A stretch of DNA of 64,000 nt from Culex pipiens pallens (GCF_016801865.2 NC_068939.1:74390100-74454099); one strand, 5' to 3'. Numbered from the stretch's first letter, positions 1 to 11,785 are shown. Made by a program: numbers and translations. The notes: generated from the letters alone by a model not told the origin.

Positions 1-1500
1 ATATAGAATCTTTAATATATCTTTCGACAAGTTCTGAAAATTCCACTCACGTTTCATTTAAATAGTTTCAAAATCGAAACATTAGCTTATATGATAGATA
101 CTGGCAAATAAAACTTCAATTTTATTGATTCTGTTGATGTATTTCAGAAAAAGGGCAACAAACGGGAACAACAACGGTCCACGCACGAAAATACCAATCT
201 TTAATATTATTAGACAAAATTATGTAAAATTTTCTTAGCTTTTTGCTTAGGACTCACTTTGAAAAATATGAAATTGAAGATTTTTGAACTGCTTATTTTC
301 AAAAAATTAGGAACTTTTTAGAATTATAACTATAAATTTGCCCATAACACAAAATCGATAAAAATAATCCATTCCAAAATTAGATACAGATCTTTGAATA
401 CTTACATACAATTTTTGTATGGACAGCTATCAAAACATTGTTTGGTCAAACCAATGACGCGAAATAGCTTCATTGGTCTTCGGGAAGCCCACCTTAAAGT
501 TTTAGCCAAATCAAAACATTCAAAAAGACTAAATTCCGGGCGTTTGTGAAAAAGCTCTGTTAGTAAATTTGGTCATGTCTCTAACATAACCACCTGCACC
601 TTTTTGAGCAAAATTATACCCCTACTGACATTAAAAAAAATCTCTGGCCTCAGTATTGATTTTTTTTCTTACATCATTTCATTTCCCTTTATCCAGATCC
701 CTAACCAAAATAATATATCAAATACTCCGGTGTGTACACTTATCACAAAAAAATAAAATCAATAATTTTAATAAATGACATACATTCAGTACTGCTTGAA
801 ATATCACATTCCAAAATGTGCAAAATGTTAAGATTTTTGTTCTATTTTTAAGGTTAAGGAACATTACATTGGTGTTGAAATAGTAGTTTATGCAACAAGT
901 TGTAAAAAGAAGTTTATCCAACGAGGTTTACCGTGATGGATAAATACGACGAGTGCTGCAAAAATCAAGTTTTGTTACTTTTCGATATAAGTGTTGAAAA
1001 GTTGAACTATTCAGCACCCTATTAGGGAAAAGAAGGCCATTTCATTTCTCCAGAAGGACTGGAAAAGTTGACAGTTTCACATCGGAATTGCAAAAATAAG
1101 CGTTTTATGTTACAAATTAGTCCAAAATAAAAAATCATAATCATTTAAAAATTCAGTTGATACCACACATCTTCCACGAACGCTCTATTTCGGTGAAACC
1201 TCTATTTGGGTATTCGAGTCTCGGAAAATGTATTAATTGAATGACCAAACATAAATTGGACCACTTTGACGCGCGGTGAGCTGGAAGTCACTTTGAAATT
1301 CAAACACCCGTGCAGCAGAGCAGGTGAAGTTGTTTGCTCCGTTCAATCTGTTTGTTTGCCACCACCTTCACCGCGTTTGCCATGGGGTTGTGTTCTTCTT
1401 CTTCTAGACTGTTTTTTCAAAACAAATAAAAATAAATATTAAAACAATATTTTTTAAAAGGATTTCTCAATTTTTCAAAAAAGAAAGCCTTACAAAATAG
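1..1500. other. AT-rich non-coding stretch
   Basis: No coding, RNA or clear mobile signal was recognised over most of this stretch. Short homopolymer runs and weak open frames occur on both strands. A slightly GC-richer segment near 1,260-1,400 looks single-copy. The short repeat fragment at 395-520 is listed separately. Confidence 0.5.
395..520. repeat. Fragment of a dispersed foldback-type repeat
   Basis: The words 'tttttgtatggacagct' and 'tcttcgggaagcccacctt' recall, in degraded form, the outer arms of the foldback family at 20169, 24832 and 55018. The spacing between the 'gtatggacagct' word and the following 'cttcgg' word is also similar. It is probably an old fragment of that family; no ends are visible. 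Confidence 0.4.
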
Positions 1501-1519
1501 AACAATGAGCCCACATGAA

Positions 1520-1745
1520 AAGTTTGACTAGACCTGAGGTAAAGCCCAAAGGCCTAACCAACTGCGGAGATGGGACCACACCGGTCCAGATATGTCTCGG
1601 AGAGCTTATACGGCAGCGATTAGGTGCGATTTATGGAAGTCGTGTACGGTCGGTTAGCAGCCACTGTCAAATTGAAACATAAATTCAAAGAGATCGGTAG
1701 CATCAGTATCAGCAGACGGAATAGGTGCTAAAGAGTGTGTGTTGT
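1520..1745. other. GC-richer single-copy-looking block
   Basis: This stretch has more CpG and balanced base composition than its surroundings and no obvious repeat. It carries no long open frame and no recognised RNA fold. It could be a conserved non-coding element or an old retroelement fragment; function is unknown. Confidence 0.3.
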
Positions 1746-2019
1746 GCTGGACTTTAGATTAGGTGGTGGGGGGTTTTTGGTTTGGAAAGTGGTTCAAGTC
1801 TGGTGGGATGCTAATGAAAGGTTTCAGGGTTCGTTCAAATGTTACGTAGCAGAAAATTGAAAAATATGCAGCATCATCCAACTGTCAATAGCTACCCCTC
1901 CTTAATTGTGTTACTTGATATTTGGACGACCTTTATTGGAATTTTCCATGCACCTCCTAATAATTACTCTAAGCAAGCAAAAATTTCAATTTGAAGTTTA
2001 AAAAAAAACAAAATTGTTC

Positions 2020-3600
2020 TTCAGTATCTCCAGAACCTTCATCAGCTTGCCGTCTGAAGCATATTGAATATGTAGATTGCGTCGGAAAACCACATGTTGG
2101 ACCACAAGAAAGCACAACGACGACACTGAACGGTCGTTCCCTTCGAAGCAAAAGACTGCACTGAAAAAAAATCATATGTTAACTTTAGGAAAATTGATGT
2201 TTGTTTCTGTCACTTTTCTCAAAAAATAAAGCAAAAAATATATTTATAATATCAAATATAAAAAAAAAAAACAAAAAAAAATGTCAGCAAGTAAAAAAAT
2301 TCAATCTAGCTCTTTTGACAGTGCGAAACTGGAAAGAAACAGTTAACAGTCGGTGGGGTGGTTCCGTCCATAATCGATGGGGAAGACACCCTTTTCATGA
2401 GGAGGGAGGCCTTATGTTTGATCTGATAACGTCGAACAGCTCAGAAGCAGACGGTTGTTGCCGGCAAAGTTGAACGAGAAAAGGGTCCCCCCGTTTTCGT
2501 TCAGGCAAAAAAGAGGAAAAACAATTTAAGGAAAGGTGCAAAATTTTTGCTTGCGTGGGTGGTTTTGTAATTGACTTTGGGATTGTGTGTGTGTGTGTGT
2601 GTGTGGAAATTTTTGTTTGGGAGGTGATTTTGGAACTGATTGTTTTGGGAAAAGTTTTCATAATGATGATGATGAGATTTTTGATGATAAGGGAGCATCA
2701 AATTACGGAGAGTAATTAAATTTTCTCATGAATAGTATGGAATAAAGTTTGTGTTCCCCAAACTTTAAAAATATTTGTTTTTATTCTGAAAAAAATCTTT
2801 CAGACTTTTGAAGGACATTTCGATAAAAGAAAACTCCCCCTCCTCCAGTAAATCACACCAAATCGACGCTAATAATCTCGTTATTTGCAAACATTTCTCG
2901 CAAAAGTGCAGCGTTCCCATTCACTGCTTCGCCCATTCAGTCAGAATTGAAGCGTCGCGACGCCCCCACTCACCAGCGGGGAAAATGCAGCACATAAAAA
3001 AGCATAAACTAAACGAATGGCGACAGTGATTAAGGGAGGAGCGCCACCACAGCCCCAGAATGTTGATTTGTGGTGCGAACGTGATTTACTTGCCGTCGCT
3101 TCGTCTTTCGCTGGCAACACTGCAGTCGGCAAGATTGGCTTACGTGCTGAATAAAAAAAAAAAGAAAAAAAGATTGATTTTTCCTTTCCCAGCTAACGAC
3201 ACCACCAAAGTGGGTGGTGGTCGGCGTCGCGCAAGGACGAAAGTGCATCAACTGTGGGTGTCTGTGTGTTTGTGTCGCTGTCCCTCGTTTGCAACTTGAT
3301 AACAAAGTTTATTTGCTGCACTAGGACGAGGCAGAGGACACAGAAAACATAGAGCGAAAAAATGGCACTCGCATTTATTATTATTTCGTTTGGACGTGCC
3401 TCGAAGGAGAAGCAGCGGCGTTTGGAAATAATGTTGTGAAATGCTGCGACGGAGTTTTCGTTTATGCACTCACTACTTTTTTTGTTGCTTTGAATGAAGT
3501 CGACGCGAATGAAAATTGTTATTGATTTGATTTGTGAGAAAACAAGACGCTGTTCAGTTAACAAAATATGTCTTTGTATGATGTTTGAATGTGAATGTGT
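2020..3600. other. Mixed single-copy-looking non-coding block with short GT repeat
   Basis: Base composition is balanced at 2,020-2,160, 2,330-2,500 and 2,800-3,560. Several short overlapping open frames appear on both strands but none resembles a known protein and most lack a good ATG. A short (GT)n run lies near 2,586-2,604. I see nothing that defines a gene; enhancer-like intronic DNA is the most economical reading. Confidence 0.35.
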
Positions 3601-4259
3601 GAAACCGAATTTGTTAAAAATTGCTTCTTAACCGAGAACAATTTCGGATACAACTTCATATTAGAAATAAGTATTATTATTATTGAAATTGTTAAATTTT
3701 TCTAACACTTGAAAAGCAACTTTAAAAACCTTTTGTTAACTGTTTCAAGTTTCAAGGTCAGTTCAAATTTTATGAATTTACAAAAAAAAACTGTTTGTTT
3801 AACAATAAAAAAACATGGAAAAATATTTTCAAATATTGACTTCAAATTATTATTTTTTCCGAAGAAAGAATCATGTTTGACTCACCATTAAGTTGTTTTG
3901 CTCTTGTTTTTTTATTTCAGTTTATCATTTGATTTTAAACACTTTTAGAAATCGTTTGAAAATTTATTTTCGTTGTTTTTTGAAAACACATCTCAGTATG
4001 GTTTCATACCATTTTGTTTTTATTTTTATTGCTTTCCGTATTTTTGTCTATTTTGATTTCAATAAAACTTTCTCGTATTCTATCAGATTTCGAAGGAACT
4101 TTTAAATAATCCTAAAACTACGTAAGTAAATTTCAAACCCTTTTTGTTTTGGATTTGTCAAATATCTTTGATTTGTTTAGCATTTATATCCAAATATTTA
4201 TTTAAAATAAACCATATCAATGCTATGACTTTAAAACTCAAAAAATAATTGTATTGCAG
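3600..4259. other. AT-rich stretch, no feature recognised
   Basis: Low-complexity AT-rich DNA with poly-T and poly-A runs. No repeat ends, RNA motif or credible coding frame was recognised. Confidence 0.5.
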
Positions 4260-4650
4260 CACAAAACCAACCGATTGCAGGCATTTTTATTTTTTGTTCA
4301 TTTTCCTCTAACTTCCATATGACAGAATAATTTATTTTGTGTCATTGCAATGCATGGGTTCACCCATATAAGCTACATACAAGCTGCCCATACAAAATTG
4401 GTACGTAAATATTAGAAATTCTGTATCTTTTGAAGGAATATTCTGATCGGGTTGGTATCATAGGCAAAGCTGTAGGTATCAATGAAAACTATTCAGAAAA
4501 AAATTGGTACACGGAAATATTTTTCGGTCAATTTATATTTTCTTTTAAACTGAATTCAATTTCCCAAAATCCGTATTTCTCAATTTTTAACTTTTTTATT
4601 TATATGTTTTATGGGACAAAAACTCGCACCATTTGAGCAATAGGAAATAG
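4260..4650 (+). repeat. Divergent copy of the foldback-arm repeat
   Basis: The order of words 'cccatacaaaattggtacg', 'ctgtatcttttgaagga', a 'gatcgggttggt' variant, 'ggcaaagctgtaggta' and 'ttggtacacgg' parallels the outer arm of the foldback elements at 20169 and 24832. It is a diverged, end-less copy, so probably much older than those. Confidence 0.5.
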
Positions 4651-4730
4651 AACAACAATTTTGACGTTTAGTTATATTTTTTCGGAAAGATAAAAATTGT
4701 ACTTTAACAAATATGATCATAAAAATTTTG

Positions 4731-4944
4731 ATATATAAAAATAAGGGGTTTCCTTATAAAAATCACGAGTTATCGCGATTTTACGAAATAAAAAGTTTTG
4801 AAAATGTTGGCCGTTTATGGTCACCCGCGACAGACACGGACGACGAAACAAAGAGAAACGCAAAAAGTAACTTTTTCAAAACTTGTTTTCGTAAAATCAC
4901 GATAACTCGTGATGTTTATAAGCAAACCTCTTATGTTTATATAT
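4731..4944. mobile_element. Palindromic MITE (~214 bp)
   Basis: The two halves are imperfect inverted copies. The left half contains 'aatcacgagttatcgcgatt' and the right half 'aatcacgataactcgtgatg'; the outer ends 'atatataaaaataag' and 'cttatgtttatatat' also match inverted. A GC-rich centre near 4,820-4,850 separates the arms. There is no coding capacity, so this is a foldback-type miniature element. It abuts the larger element that starts at 4952. Confidence 0.6.
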
Positions 4945-5322
4945 CATTTTTGCCTTCCTCGCCTTACTGAGGAAAGGCTATAAAATCACTCGAAAAACGA
5001 AATTCTTAATTTGACCTCCTAGACCCACCTTCATGTATACATATCGACTCAGAATCAAATTCTGAGCAAATGTCTGTGTGTGTGGTGGGATGTTGATAAA
5101 AAAAAATGCACTGGATTATCTCGGCACTGGCTGAACCGATTTGAACCGTTTTGGTCTCATTCGATCCGTCTTGGGGTCCCATAAGTCGCTATTGAAAATT
5201 ATAAAGTTTAGTTAAGTACTTCAAAAGTTATGCTAAAAAACGATTTCTGTAAAAGTCCGGAAGATTGTAAAAAGGGTGGTTTTTGTAAGAAACCCTGTCA
5301 TGTTATACATTTTTAGAAAGGT

Positions 5323-5600
5323 ATTCGAAAGACCTTTCCAACGAGTTCAATAGATTGCAGATCTGACAACCCTATCTAAAGTTATAAGCACTTAAGTGTT
5401 ATTTATGGACTTTTTGGAGGCCGGATCTCAGATAATTTGATGAAAACGTTGTCCGGATCTATCATGCGACCTGTCGTTGGATAGGTAATCAAAAGACCTT
5501 TCCAACGAGTTCAATAGATTGCAGATCTGACAACCCTATCAACCCTAAGCACATAAGTGCCCTGAATTATGACGATCTGACTACCCAATCTGATGGTATT
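5323..5600 (-). repeat. Low-copy ancestor-like form of the 164-bp unit
   Basis: Two partial units share 'agacctttccaacgagttca', 'gcagatctgacaacccta' and 'ggccggatctcag'. Their reverse complement matches the unit of the 8310-11370 satellite (AAGGTCTTTCGATTACC, CAGATCTTCAATG, GAGATCCGGCTAC). Here the unit occurs less than twice, so the large array arose by later amplification in the other copy. Confidence 0.7.
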
Positions 5601-5994
5601 GCAGCGACCTCAAATTTAAATCATTAAATTTGTCCATTTTTCGAACCTCACCACAGTTCTGACCATGCGCGCTTACGCAAGCATAAATAATTTTACCCGT
5701 CGACTCGCGTTGCGCGACAAACAATTAAGCTTATATACAGGTGTGGATCATAAGTCATCCTCACCTGAAAAGCCCTTTATTAAATTTCGCCAATTGTTAG
5801 GCAATCAATAAAATGGTTAAGCTTTCAATTATGAATGTGCGATGTTATTTCACAAGGGAAATTGAGGGTGTGGCTTAACCAAATTCATTGGCATGTTTGT
5901 TCAATGGAGAATTCGACCTTCTCATTATTGACCAACATTTTTGAGAATGTTTGAGGGACATAATTTTGATATTCCAATAACATAATTTAAAGTT

Positions 5995-6056
5995 TCACGA
6001 CAATGGTTCGAACCCATGACTTCCGATTTTGAGGTGTACTCACTACACCATACGGA
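5995..6056 (-). repeat. tRNA-like pol III promoter remnant
   Basis: On the minus strand the words TGGTGTAGTGAGTAC (A-box-like) and GGGTTCGAACC (B-box-like) lie about 36 bases apart, as in tRNA genes. Flanking sequence does not complete a clear cloverleaf with a paired acceptor stem. It is probably a tRNA-derived SINE fragment or a decayed tRNA copy rather than a functional tRNA. Confidence 0.4.
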
Positions 6057-6173
6057 AAGTCATGAAGAATTGCAGAGGTCTGCATAATTTAATTCATGAG
6101 GTTCATCGATGCTTCTCATCGAAACGGACCACTTTTAGTAGAACAAAATTTAGTAGAGTTTTCGGGGACTGAC

Positions 6174-6206
6174 TATAAAAACCCCAAAATTCTTGAGGAG
6201 GGCAGT
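6174..6206 (+). promoter_or_regulatory. TATA box plus initiator-like element
   Basis: TATAAAA at 6174-6180 is followed 29 bases downstream by GCAGTTAG near 6202, close to the arthropod initiator TCAGTT. The spacing is that of a pol II core promoter. It lies inside the LTR-like block and would drive plus-strand transcription through the 28-bp repeats. Activity is not shown by the sequence. Confidence 0.45.
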
Positions 6207-6252
6207 TAGTTCCAGTTAGTTCCAGTTAGTTCCAGTTAGTTCCAGTCAGTTC
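6202..6252 (+). repeat. 10-bp tandem repeat (CAGTTAGTTC)
   Basis: About five copies of CAGTTAGTTC, the last ones drifting to CAGTCAGTTC and CAGCCAGTTC. The array starts at the predicted initiator, so the repeated word itself contains the initiator-like AGTT. Confidence 0.85.
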
Positions 6253-6341
6253 CAGCCAGTTCAAGCCCAGTCCAGTTCCAGATCCTGAAGAAGCCCCAGA
6301 CCAGCCGGACCCGCCAGCAGCCACCAGTAGCAGAGGCCCCA

Positions 6342-6536
6342 GTCCAGCCGGACTTAGCGGTGGAGGCCGCAGTCCGCCGGGACTTAGCCGCTGTGAAGAG
6401 TCCGCCGGGACTTAGCCGCTGTGAAGAGTCCGCCGGGACTTAGCCGCTGTGAAGAGTCCGCCGGGACTTAGCCGCTGTGAAGAGTCCGCCGGGACTTAGC
6501 CGCTGGGAAGAGTCCGCCGGGACTTAGCCGCCGTGG
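6342..6536 (+). repeat. 28-bp GC-rich minisatellite
   Basis: Six near-perfect copies start at 6371, 6399, 6427, 6455, 6483 and 6511, each opening with AGTCCGCCGGGACTTAGCC; a degenerate copy precedes them at 6342. The unit is much more GC-rich than the surrounding DNA. As 28 is not a multiple of three, it does not encode a simple protein repeat. Confidence 0.9.
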
Positions 6537-7059
6537 AGTCAACCAGGGACGTAGCAGAGTTCGGGTCTGGCATGGCTCGGCGAAGAGGTCTGGAGGACAA
6601 GTCTGGCTTCAACGTAGAGAACTGGTTCGACGAAGATCTCAATGCAAAGTGATGTGATCGTGCGCGTAAAAGTTGAAAGTGTTACCGCAAAAATGTAATC
6701 TTTAAAAAGTGTAATATACAAATAAGTGAAGTTTACTGATCTGTTTTGACTCTACGAGTAAATATCACAAAAATCCTGAAAGCCTAAACCGCTCGGGCCG
6801 TTCAGTATGAATAATTAAAACTATAGGCCATCATGATTTTGGAAAAGGCGCTATCTAGGCGGATGGTGCACACCCTAGCTCTTTTCAAAGTATTTTGGTT
6901 TGAATTTTTACACACGTTTTTCAATGCTATTTGTTCAATGATATACATCTGTTCTCTGTGCAGAAAGGTCCGCCCTTTTGTATCTATTTTGGATAGCATT
7001 ACCCTCTAAATGTGAGGAAGGCACCAACCACCTAAGGGTGGATTAAGTAACGTTTTTTT

Positions 7060-7620
7060 TTGTAATTGTCTGCTCTACAACTTTATAGAACATTGTTACA
7101 CTCTGAAAAATAACCCTGCAAAGTTAGAGAAAACACGAAATTTTAAAATGAAAATTTTTGTTCTAAATGAAAAAATGACCCTTCTGGGTCAATGCATATT
7201 CGAAAATTACATTAAGTTTCCCATTAAATGACATGTTTCAATTTTTTTTACAGTCGAGTAACGGAAAATGGCAGAGTTTTGAAATTCTTTAGTGTTTTTT
7301 TCGATCAAAAATCCGTTTTTTTCGGAATTCTGAGTACGCCATCAAATACAATTTTACGTAAAAATTTTTTCGACACCAAATTTATATCTCAGCACTGTTT
7401 CAGGCTGCAAATTATTGAAAAACACCTCTTTTTTCGCATGTTCAAAAATTGAAGGGGTCGTGCCGTCCCTCCGTCACGATACGTCAAAAAACGGACCTCG
7501 AAATCGTGATCAAGGACAAAAGTTACCCCTTAGAACAAAGTTTCACGCAAATCGAAGAGGGATTGGGGCAACTTTTCCCGATTTCGTGTGATTTGGTAGA
7601 TAATTACGAACTTTAAAATC
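7060..7620. repeat. Mosquito-type dispersed repeat
   Basis: Words such as 'gacccttctgggtcaatgca', 'cgtccctccgtcacgat' and 'caaagtttcacgcaaatcg' belong to a repeat that I recall as abundant in culicid genomes (from memory, not searched). No ends, target duplication or coding frame are visible. Confidence 0.45.
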
Positions 7621-7689
7621 CTCCGTGAAGTTTGAAAATTCTTAAAATAAATGTTGAAGCTCTTTCTTAATAGTTACCAAGGTTGTTAA

Positions 7690-7715
7690 TGGGACCATCC
7701 ATAAACCACGTGGAC
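7690..7715. repeat. Short conserved 'ccatccataaaccacgtgg' repeat
   Basis: The word GGGACCATCCATAAACCACG, continuing to TGGAC, recurs in shorter or diverged forms near 17,510, 41,525 (inverted) and 47,876 in this window. It is likely the end of an old DNA transposon family. Confidence 0.5.
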
Positions 7716-7734
7716 ACGTTTTTGGGAATCTGTT

Positions 7735-8155
7735 AATTATATGGGTATCAAACGAAGCGAAAAATTTTATGTTTTTTTCATCATAATAATTTTTTTTTGA
7801 AAATACATAAATTTTCACATAATACCGTATTTTTTCGAAAATACTAAAATTTGCAATATAGATATCAAACGAATTGAAATTTAGTATGCTTTTCCAATTT
7901 ATCATTGTTGTTTTAAGCACTAAAATTTTCACAAATTATCGTATTTTTCGAAAATACTAAAATTTTCAAATTTTGCAAATAAGCAAACGAAGCGAAATTT
8001 TTAATGCTTTTTTCACTTTACTAGATTCTATATCATAAAAAAAAATGCGTCGTTTGATACCCATATTACATATTTTGAAAATGCGAGGTGTTTCCGAAAA
8101 TTACGGTAATTTGTGAAAATTTTAGTATTTTCAAAAAAAAACTCTAGTAAAGTAA
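7735..8155 (+). repeat. ~118-bp repeat units, left side
   Basis: The word 'tatcaaacgaagcgaaa', with variants, starts near 7,746, 7,864 and 7,979, giving a period of about 116-118 bases, and is followed each time by AT-rich 'aatactaaaattttcac' text. The same units occur inverted at 11905-12600, on the other side of the inserted element 8161-11897. The two blocks are arms of one larger foldback element. Confidence 0.65.
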
Positions 8156-8309
8156 AAAACTAACTTAATCCACCTATGTGGTTGGTGCCTTCCTCACTCT
8201 TTTCCAAAAATGGGTGATATGTAATATGATGGGTTTGGACACAAATTTCGTCTAATTTCGTTAAGTTTCGGAATACAAAAAACACACATATTACTCAAGG
8301 GCTCATAAG

Positions 8310-11300
8310 TGGCATCTTAGGTGGTCATAGCTTGAGGCAGGGTTGCTAGATCTTCAATGTTTTAGACTCGTTGGAAAGGTCTTTCGATTACCTAACCAAC
8401 GATGGGTCGGATGATGGATCCGTACATTGTTTACATACATTTAAGTGAGATCCGGCTACAAAAAAAGTACATAAATATCACTAAAGTGGTCAGAACTCGA
8501 GACAGGGTTGCCAGATCTTCAATGTTTTAGACTCGTTAGAAAGGTCTTTCGATTACCTAACCAACGATGGGTCGGATGATGGATCCGGACATTGTTTACA
8601 TACATTTAAGTGAGATCCGGCTACAAAAAAGTACATAAATATCACTTAAGTGGTCAGAACTCGAGACAGGGTTGCCAGATCTTCAATGTTTTAGACTCGT
8701 TGGAAAGGTCTTTCGATTACCTAACCAACGATGGGTCGGTTGATGGATCCGGACATTGTTTACATACATTTAAGTGAGATCCGGCTACAAAAAAAGTACA
8801 TAAATATCACTAAAGTGGTCAGAACTCGAGACAGGGTTGCCAGATCTTCAATGTTTTAGACTCGTTGGAAAGGTCTTTCGATTACCTAACCAACGATGGG
8901 TTGGATGATGGATCCGGACATTGTTTACATACATTTAAGTGAGATCCGGCTACAAAAAAAGTACATAAATATCACTAAAGTGGTCAGAACTCGAGACAGG
9001 GTTGCCAGATCTCCAATGTTTTAGACTCGTTGGAAAGGTCTTTCGATTACCTAACCAACGATGGGTCGGATTATGGATCCGGACATTGTTTACATACATT
9101 TAAGTGAGATCCGGCTACAAAAAAGTACATAAATATCACTAAAGTGGTCAGAACTCGAGACAGGGTTGCCAGATCTTCAATGTTTTAGACTCGTTGGAAA
9201 GGTCTTTCGATTACCTAACCAACGATGGGTCGGATTATGGATCCGGACATTGTTTACATACATTTAAGTGAGATCCGGCTACAAAAAAGTACATAAATAT
9301 CACTAAAGTGGTCAGAACTCGAGACAGGGTTGCCAGATCTTCAATAATTTAGACTCGTTGGAAAGGTCTTTCGATTACCTTATCAACGATGGGTCGGATG
9401 ATGGATCCGTACATTGTTTACATACATTTAAGTGAGATCCGGCTACAAAAAAAGTACATAAATATCACTAAAGTTGTCAGAACTCGAGACAGGGTTGCCA
9501 GATCTTCAATGTTTTAGACTCGTTGGAAAGGTCTTTCGATTACCTAACCAACGATGGGTTGGATGATGGATCCGGACATTGTTTACATACATTTAAGTGA
9601 GATCCGGCTACAAAAAAAGTACATAAATATCACTAAAGTGGTCAGAACTCGAGACAGGGTTGCCAGATCTTCAATGTTTTAGGCTCGTTAGAAAGGTCTT
9701 TCGATTACCTATTCAACGATGGGTCGGTTGATGGATCCGGACATTGTTTACATACATTTAAGTGAGATCCGGCTACAAAAAAAGTACATAAATATCACTA
9801 AAGTGGTCAGAACTCGAGACAGGGTTGCCAGATCTTCAATGTTTTAGGCTCGTTAGAAAGGTCTTTCGATTACCTATTCAACGATGGGTCGGTTGAAGGA
9901 TCCGGACATTGTTTACATACATTTAAGTAAGATCCGGCTACAAAAAAGTACATAAATATCACTTAAGTGGTCAGAACTCGAGACAGGGTTGCCAGATCTT
10001 CAATGTTTTAGACTCGTTGGAAAGGTCTTTCGATTACCTAACCAACGATGGGTCAGATGATGGATCCGGACATTGTTTACATACATTTAAGTGAGATCCG
10101 GCTACAAAAAAGTACATAAATATCACTAAAGTGGTCAGAACTCGGAACAGGGTTGCCAGATCTTCAATGTTTTAGACTCGTTAGAAAGGTCTTTCGATTA
10201 ACTATTCAACGATGGGTCGGTTGATGGATCCGGACATTGTTTACATACATTTAAGTGAGATCCGGCTACAAAAAAAGTACATAAATATCACTAAAGTGGT
10301 CAGAACTCGAGACAGGGTTGCCAGATCTTCAATGTTTTAGACTCGTTGGAAAGGTCTTTCGATTACCTAACCAACGATGGGTCAGATGATGGATCCGGAC
10401 ATTGTTTACATACATTTAAGTGAGATCCGGCTACAAAAAAAGTACATAAATATCACTAAAGTGGTCAGAACTCGAGACAGGGTTGCCAGATCTTCAATGT
10501 TTTAGACTCGTTGGAAAGGTCTTTCGATTACCTAACCAACGATGGGTCGGATGATGGATCCGGACATTGTTTACATACATTTAAGTGAGATCCGGCTACA
10601 AAAAAAGTACATAAATATCACTAAAGTGGTCAGAACTCGAGACAGGGTTGCCAGATCTTCAATGTTTTAGACTCGTTGGAAAGGTCTTTCGATTACATAA
10701 CCAACGATGGGTCGGATGATGGATCCGGACATTGTTTACATACATTTAAGTGAGATCCGGCTACAAAAAAAGTACATAAATATCACTAAAGTGGTCAGAA
10801 CTCGAGACAGGGTTGCCAGATCTTCAATGTTTTAGACTCGTTGGAAAGGTCTTTCGATTACCTAACCAACGATGGGTCGGATGATGGATCCGGACATTGT
10901 TTACATACATTTAAGTGAGATCCGGCTACAAAAAAGTACATAAATATCACTAAAGTGGTCAGAACTCGAGACAGGGTTGCCAGATCTTCAATGTTTTAGA
11001 CTCGTTGGAAAGGTCTTTCGATTACCTAACCAACGATGGGTCGGATGATGGATCCGGACATTGTTTACATACATTTAAGTGAGATCCGGCTACAAAAAAG
11101 TACATAAATATCACTAAAGTGGTCAGAACTCGAGACAGGGTTGCCAGATCTTCAATGTTTTAGACTCGTTGGAAAGGTCTTTCGATTACCTAACCAACGA
11201 TAGGTCGGATGATGGATCCGGACATTGTTTACATACATTTAAGTGAGATCCGGCTACAAAAAAGTACATAAATATCACTAAAGTGGTCAGAACTCGAGAC

Positions 11301-11370
11301 AGGGTTGCCAGATCTTCAATGTTTTAGACTCGTTGGAAAGGTCTTTCGATTACCTATTTAACGATGTATA
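8310..11370 (+). repeat. Satellite of ~19 copies of a 163-166-bp unit
   Basis: The start word GTGGTCAGAACTCGAGACAG recurs at 8486, 8650, 8815, 8980 and so on to about 11,282, a spacing of 163-166 bases; a degenerate first copy lies near 8,318. Units differ by few substitutions and by the length of one A-run. Each carries CAGATCTTCAATG, AAGGTCTTTCGATTACC, GGATCCGGACATTG and GAGATCCGGCTAC. The array ends abruptly at 11,360-11,370 where unique text of the element resumes. Low divergence points to recent amplification or homogenisation. Confidence 0.95.
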
Positions 11371-11549
11371 ACATGATGATGTTTGGTTCAGTTTACTGCC
11401 ATTTATTCAACTTCCAAAAATATGCGAAAACACATTTTTATACATAACTTTTGAACTACTTATCGAAACTTCAAACAATTCAATAGCACCGTATGGGACC
11501 CTAAACCAAGTCGAATGCAACTGGTTTGGTCAAAATCGGTTCAGCCAGT

Positions 11550-11785
11550 GCTGAGAAAACTGCGTGACATTATTGGTCACATACACACACACATACACAC
11601 ACACATACACACACACATACACACACACATGCTGAGAAAACTGCGTGACATTATTGGTCACATACACACACACATACACACACACATACACACACACATA
11701 CACACACACACATACACACACACATACACACACACATACACACACACATACACACACACATACACACACACATACACACAGACAT
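11550..11785. repeat. CA-rich microsatellite with an 81-bp internal duplication
   Basis: Runs of ACACACACAT-type repeats occupy 11580-11630 and 11660-11785. The 31-base word beginning GCTGAGAAAACTGCGTGAC occurs at 11550 and again at 11631, so flanking transposon sequence was duplicated together with the repeat. Open frames here on both strands are products of the repeat. Confidence 0.9.

Larger units (their letters stand above)
5742..6804 (+). mobile_element. LTR-like block, possible solo LTR
   Basis: This ~1.06-kb block begins with TGTGG and ends with GTTCA, fitting the TG...CA rule of long terminal repeats. It holds a TATA box followed by an arthropod-like initiator (6174-6206), then two short tandem arrays. 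It is absent from the otherwise related element at 8161-11897. I could not see a convincing target duplication, and no internal retrotransposon region or second LTR is present, so the boundaries and the LTR assignment are tentative. A different non-autonomous element is possible. Confidence 0.35.
4952..7047 (+). mobile_element. Non-autonomous transposon, family X, copy 1
   Basis: The left end reads TGCCTTCCTC...GAGGAAAGGCTATAA and the right end GAGGAAGGCACCAACCACC followed by TAAGGGTGGATTAAG. Both ends recur inverted in copy 2 (8161-11897), which defines the family. Next to the left end is a motif 'ggcactggctgaaccgattt' and 'caaatgtctgtgtgtgtg', also present in copy 2. The body holds about 1.7 copies of the ~164-bp unit that is expanded in copy 2, and an LTR-like block (5742-6804) absent from copy 2. 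No transposase frame is present. Similar short elements beginning with a GAGGAAGG-type end are, from memory, common in mosquitoes. Confidence 0.6.

Noticed and set aside
8310..11370. CRISPR-like regular repeat array
   Set aside because: The units are contiguous ~164-bp satellite repeats with no spacers, in a eukaryotic transposon.
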